DNA of 64,000 bases from Halobacteriovoraceae bacterium (GTDB taxonomy: Bacteria > Bdellovibrionota > Bacteriovoracia > Bacteriovoracales > Bacteriovoracaceae): NCBI GenBank assembly GCA_002713145.1, contig PAVS01000024.1, positions 97,348-161,347 on the forward strand, written 5' to 3'. Below, piece after piece: positions 61,213 to 64,000 of the stretch. The notes below the pieces were generated by a model. The model was not told the DNA's origin. It saw nothing but the letters and a program-made list of their open reading frames with translations, and did no database searches. The position numbers were made by a program, and so were the translations under genes. Numbering within the stretch: position 1 is the first letter of the stretch; each line of letters opens with the position of its first letter.

Positions 61213-61992
61213 ATGGAGGTGCGATACAGCATGTTAAACTTTAGTCAAACAATCAACTTAGAACTCTTTGGAACAGTTAATATTTACTTAGGTATTGGAA
61301 TTCAAATCATATTTGCTCTTCTTTTAGGTGGTATGGTGGGGCTCGACCGAGAGATCAAGTCAAAATCAGCAGGCCTCAAAACAAATATTATGATCTGCCT
61401 TGGTGCGACTCTTTACACAAGTATCTCATTATTAAATATTGCGGGTAGCGAAGCCCTGGTAGACCCAAATAGATTATCTGCCCAAATCGTAAGTGGAATT
61501 GGTTTTCTAGGTGCTGGTGCTATTATTCAAGGAAGAGGAAGTGTCACGGGGCTGACCACAGCAGCAACAATTTGGGTTGTGGCCGCTATTGGATATACGA
61601 TTGGCGTTGGCTACCCTATTGTGGCGCTGTTTTTCTCACTCACCGTTTTAGTCGTCTTAAAAATGATTAACCCGCTCAATAAATTTATTGAGCGTAAAAA
61701 TCATCATACATACTTTCATGTAGAGCTTCTTTCATATCAGGATGCCACTCAGACCATTCGTCATATTCTTAGATCTGAGGAAATAAAAATATTAAATTAC
61801 AAAGAAGTCACTCATAGCGAGCGATCCGGAATGAACTTAGTTGATATCTATATCAAAGGTCATTACCGAGCTATTGATCGTATCAGTCATGAGTTCATTG
61901 ACTCTATAAAGATAAGTAAATCAAATATCAGACAAATCGAGGAACTTCCCACCTTTCTTCATGATGAAGAAAAAGTCACGTTTGTCGCTTAA
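61213..61992 (+). CDS. MgtC/SapB-family membrane protein
   Basis: Inner-membrane protein of 259 residues with five predicted transmembrane segments (about 23-45, 53-73, 87-108, 113-131, 134-155) and a C-terminal ACT-like domain (about 165-250, FHVELLSYQDATQTIRHIL). Signature: GGMVGLDREIKSKSAGLKT. MgtC relatives modulate ATP synthase and magnesium physiology. The start could be ATG at 61213 (leaderless) or ATG at 61231 (GGAGGTG 11 bases upstream); the latter gives 253 residues. It faces the TerB-like gene across a shared promoter region. Confidence 0.9.
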   Translation: MEVRYSMLNFSQTINLELFGTVNIYLGIGIQIIFALLLGGMVGLDREIKSKSAGLKTNIMICLGATLYTSISLLNIAGSEALVDPNRLSAQIVSGIGFLGAGAIIQGRGSVTGLTTAATIWVVAAIGYTIGVGYPIVALFFSLTVLVVLKMINPLNKFIERKNHHTYFHVELLSYQDATQTIRHILRSEEIKILNYKEVTHSERSGMNLVDIYIKGHYRAIDRISHEFIDSIKISKSNIRQIEELPTFLHDEEKVTFVA

Positions 61993-61999
61993 CCTTAAA

Positions 62000-62530
62000 T
62001 TAATCGTTGAGTAATTCTTGATTTTGAGCAAAGTAATAAGTGGTGATAAAACTTAACCTCACTCTTTTTTCAACAGAGTCAGGTTGCTCATGGAGAAAAT
62101 CTTCCAGCTCATCCATATAACCCATCTTGCAGGCAAACTCGTCAGCATCAACTTGAGTCTCCATAATATCTGAATTTTGATAATGATCAAAATGGATATG
62201 GGCCACCTCATGGGCCAGTACTGCTTTTGCCCAACCATCATTAATACGAGTTAAATTTTGATAGAGTTCCGGAAAAACAATAATGGCATTTTGGTGAAAG
62301 TTTGAAACAGAGCAAGCGAACTTTCCATTAGAGCGCACCATGATGGTTGTTTTGGTATAAAAAACATCATAAAGCACATCATAAGGAAGTCTTTCAAAAA
62401 ACTCAGTCATATTTAACTTAGTGTATTGATTTTCTTTCATCCATTGATGTTCAGAAAAATTTATAATTTGAGCAATCATTTCATTTTTCGTCTGTTTTCT
62501 TTGGCTACGTGATTTCATTAAATTTAGCAT
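62000..62530 (-). CDS. Zinc peptidase-like protein with HExxH motif
   Basis: A 176-residue protein with the metallopeptidase motif LAHEVAHIHFDH and a downstream QVDADEFACKMGY, where the Glu/Asp can serve as third ligand, as in M48-like gluzincins. It has no signal peptide or membrane segment. The ATG at 62530 is preceded by GGGATTGGAG; a longer in-frame start beginning at GTG 62623 would overlap the promoter of the divergent gene and has no ribosome site. Substrate unknown. It ends eight bases from the MgtC-like gene (convergent). Confidence 0.7.
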   Translation of the reverse strand: MLNLMKSRSQRKQTKNEMIAQIINFSEHQWMKENQYTKLNMTEFFERLPYDVLYDVFYTKTTIMVRSNGKFACSVSNFHQNAIIVFPELYQNLTRINDGWAKAVLAHEVAHIHFDHYQNSDIMETQVDADEFACKMGYMDELEDFLHEQPDSVEKRVRLSFITTYYFAQNQELLND

Positions 62531-62614
62531 ATATATCTCCAATCCCTTGATATTCTTATCGGAGATACACGCGAGGAGATCATTTTTAATTAGGTTGTGG
62601 TAAAATATTCCAGG

Positions 62615-63379
62615 ATGAAGCACATTATCACTCTAAGTCTATGTATTTATGTTTTTACGGGTCAGCAACAACTTCTGGCCGCTGAATACCAATGGATACG
62701 CTCTAAAAATAATTATTTCAGTGGAGATTGTTATCAAATTGAAAAAAAAGACTCACAACAAATAAAGCTCAAAGTAAAAATTGAAAAGTGTCGTCCTCAG
62801 CTCACTGAATATGTCTTTTTAAAAGAAAAAGGTAACTGTTATGAAATAGACAGTAAGACCAAAGGTCAGACTTTCACGAGAAGAGTTTCTAAAAAGTTAT
62901 GTCGTAGTGAAGACACCATTTATCTTATGGGTCAGTTCGGGAAGCAAAAAGGTTGCTTTGAAGTTGACAGTGAAACCAATGGAGAAAAGTTCTATAAAAA
63001 AACTTCCCTAGAGAATTGTAAAGAAAACACAGAAGAGACCTTCTTTTCATATGATGAAAAAATCCAAGAAGGAAAATGTTTTGTGAAGGATCAAAACGAT
63101 AAATTCTTGGAAGTTAAGACCCATTTATGCAAAACACCTAATACAGAAACTTTATTCGAGAAACAAAATCTCATCGAAGGAAAATGTTTTATCCAGGATG
63201 TAAGAGGTGCAAAATATTATAGGCATGAAACGAAAATCGAAAATTGTAAGCCACAGAAAACTGACTATATTATCATCTCCCCTCCTAACAAACCTTCTGC
63301 ACAATGTTTTGAAGTTGATACTGAAACTAACGGAGAAAAGTTTATCCAAAAAGTTCGAAATAAATTTTGTGAGAAGTGA
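62615..63379 (+). CDS. Secreted protein with six cysteine repeats
   Basis: A 254-residue exported protein: signal peptide (about 1-23, ending LLAAE) and then six tandem repeats of about 38-40 residues. Each repeat has the pattern C[YF]xxDxxTxGExFxxKxxxxxC, for example at CYQIEK, CYEIDSK, CFEVDSE, CFVKDQ, CFIQDVR and CFEVDTE. The last repeat is almost a copy of the third. Each has two cysteines, likely pairing within a repeat, giving a rod of small beta modules. No family recognised. TAAAAT ends eight bases before the ATG; no ribosome site. Role unknown; binding or adhesion is plausible. Confidence 0.75.
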   Translation: MKHIITLSLCIYVFTGQQQLLAAEYQWIRSKNNYFSGDCYQIEKKDSQQIKLKVKIEKCRPQLTEYVFLKEKGNCYEIDSKTKGQTFTRRVSKKLCRSEDTIYLMGQFGKQKGCFEVDSETNGEKFYKKTSLENCKENTEETFFSYDEKIQEGKCFVKDQNDKFLEVKTHLCKTPNTETLFEKQNLIEGKCFIQDVRGAKYYRHETKIENCKPQKTDYIIISPPNKPSAQCFEVDTETNGEKFIQKVRNKFCEK

Positions 63380-63668
63380 GAAGTAAGTCACTAAAATTGC
63401 TCTTATTCTTTATAAACTTTAAGCTTAGGTATTGAAAAAAAAACAAAACCGTACGAAAATACCCCAGTATATAAAATTTTTAAAACACTCTTTTTATGTG
63501 TCGTACGTATTTACATGTTGCACGTTTCAGTTGTTAACATAAAAGAGTAACCGCTAGGCAAACAAACTCACTAACAGATTTATAATCACCACTTAAGGAC
63601 TTACCTCGAGGTTAGACTTATGTAGATCTTAATCTGTTTGCCTTGACGCTCGAATTCTGGAGCGAAAA
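63380..63668 (+). other. Intergenic region with possible leader structure
   Basis: No gene seen in 289 bases. It contains two CGTACG palindromes (near 63435 and 63502), a weak promoter TTGCAC (63518-63523) with a TAAAAG (63540-63545) after 16 bases, and an inverted pair: GGCAAAC near 63559 and GTTTGCC near 63636, plus AACAGATT and AATCTGTT between them. The latter could fold in two alternative ways in the mRNA leader of the next gene. Confidence 0.35.
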
Positions 63669-64000
63669 ATGAAAACTAAAGGCTTAACTAAAGTTCTGAT
63701 CATGGGCCTTGCGTTGACAGTGTTCACTGGTTGTCAAGAAGAAGAGTTTTACGAGAAAGAGTACTTTGATGGTGCCATCGAAGAATTCGAACGTAAGCAA
63801 AAAACTATCGAAGAAGACGACCTAGCGGAACAAATTGTTGACGAGGAAGATGATCAAGGCATCAATCCGGGTGACTCAGATTCTGATGACCCAAGAGACG
63901 ATGATGGTTCTGGAGACGATGGTTCTGGAGACGATGGTTCTGGAGACGATGGTTCTGGAGACGATGGTTCTGGAGACGATGGTTCTGGAGACGATGGTTC
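63669..64000 (+). CDS. Lipoprotein with DGSGD repeats, partial (3' end outside window)
   Basis: The gene begins with ATG at 63669 (GGAG 6-9 bases upstream) and runs off the right edge; 110 codons are visible. Signal with lipobox FTGC (Cys22), then an acidic helical segment (EEEFYEKEYFDGAIEEFERK) and from about residue 79 an uninterrupted series of DGSGD units coded by an exact 15-base tandem repeat. The repeat is acidic and flexible and may bind calcium or act as a spacer that displays a downstream domain. The downstream domain is not visible, so function is unknown. Confidence 0.8.
   Translation, partial: MKTKGLTKVLIMGLALTVFTGCQEEEFYEKEYFDGAIEEFERKQKTIEEDDLAEQIVDEEDDQGINPGDSDSDDPRDDDGSGDDGSGDDGSGDDGSGDDGSGDDGSGDDG
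63903..64000 (+). repeat. Exact 15-bp tandem repeat (coding minisatellite)
   Basis: GATGGTTCTGGAGAC is repeated six times without a mismatch from 63903 to 63992 and begins a seventh copy cut by the window edge. The unit length is a multiple of three, so copy-number change would alter protein length by five residues (DGSGD) without frameshift. Confidence 0.95.

Noticed and set aside
62531..62623. N-terminal extension of the HExxH protein from GTG at 62623
   Set aside because: It would overlap the start region of the divergent secreted gene, has no ribosome site, and ATG at 62530 has GGAG at good spacing.
63903..64000. CRISPR array
   Set aside because: The repeats are directly adjacent 15-base units with no spacers and stay in frame inside a coding sequence.

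Overview
This is a 64 kb piece of an AT-rich chromosome, densely packed with genes and showing no rRNA operon, insertion sequence, prophage or CRISPR array. The mixture suggests a Gram-negative, flagellated bacterium of the Bdellovibrionota, most likely near the Bacteriovoracales. The indicators are many small secreted proteins and lipoproteins with Ile-Ser-Cys-type lipoboxes, a short flagellin, PilT, a type III glutamine synthetase, heptosyltransferases for LPS, and secreted hydrolases. This placement is inferred from gene content, not from a marker gene.

Layout. 0-4 kb: an ABC exporter pair, tatC, a degenerate NifU-like protein and map. 4.1-6.9 kb: an overlapping operon of a 2-hydroxyacid dehydrogenase, a ureohydrolase with an altered metal site, and aat. 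6.8-10.8 kb (minus): a lipoprotein followed by three proteins resembling the complex I/hydrogenase peripheral arm (cysteine-less NuoB-like, NuoC-NuoD fusion, 2x[4Fe-4S] ferredoxin). tRNA-Leu follows, then an LPS glycosyltransferase operon (11.1-13.9 kb). 13.9-16 kb (minus): an FHA / MotA-ExbB-like / OmpA-like module. 16-26 kb: GlpQ-like, PlsC, a DUF1554-type lipoprotein, a secreted protein-glutaminase-like enzyme, glnN, a YkgJ protein and a large lipoprotein. 26.3-29.9 kb: an SDR, an iron-sulfur-type photolyase relative that seems to have lost its cluster ligands, and a convergent class II photolyase. 30-38 kb: secreted M28 peptidase, SDR, FN3 lipoprotein, outer-membrane barrel, and flagellin with a long structured leader. 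38.3-46.8 kb: an S51 peptidase, tRNA-Val, the proteolysis set lon, clpX, clpP, small coupled genes, PilZ and PIN-PhoH. 46.8-51.8 kb: an outer-membrane barrel/lipoprotein pair, aminotransferase, coaD, rsmD. 52-58 kb: an N6-methylase-like pseudoenzyme, a ChaN-like protein, dtd, pilT. 58-64 kb: a second S51 peptidase coupled to a SelO-like protein, TerB-like, MgtC, a HExxH protein, a cysteine-repeat secreted protein and the start of a lipoprotein with a 15-bp tandem repeat.

Recurring themes. Several proteins keep a family fold but have lost cofactor or catalytic residues (NifU-like, NuoB-like, photolyase, methylase-like, ureohydrolase). A subset of genes has a -10-like hexamer about six bases before the ATG and no Shine-Dalgarno, which suggests leaderless mRNAs. 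Six convergent gene pairs overlap at their 3' ends. The lon promoter and the promoter of a secreted protein at 25.76 kb share an identical 10-base element at the same distance from the -10. All of this was read by eye; no database search was made.
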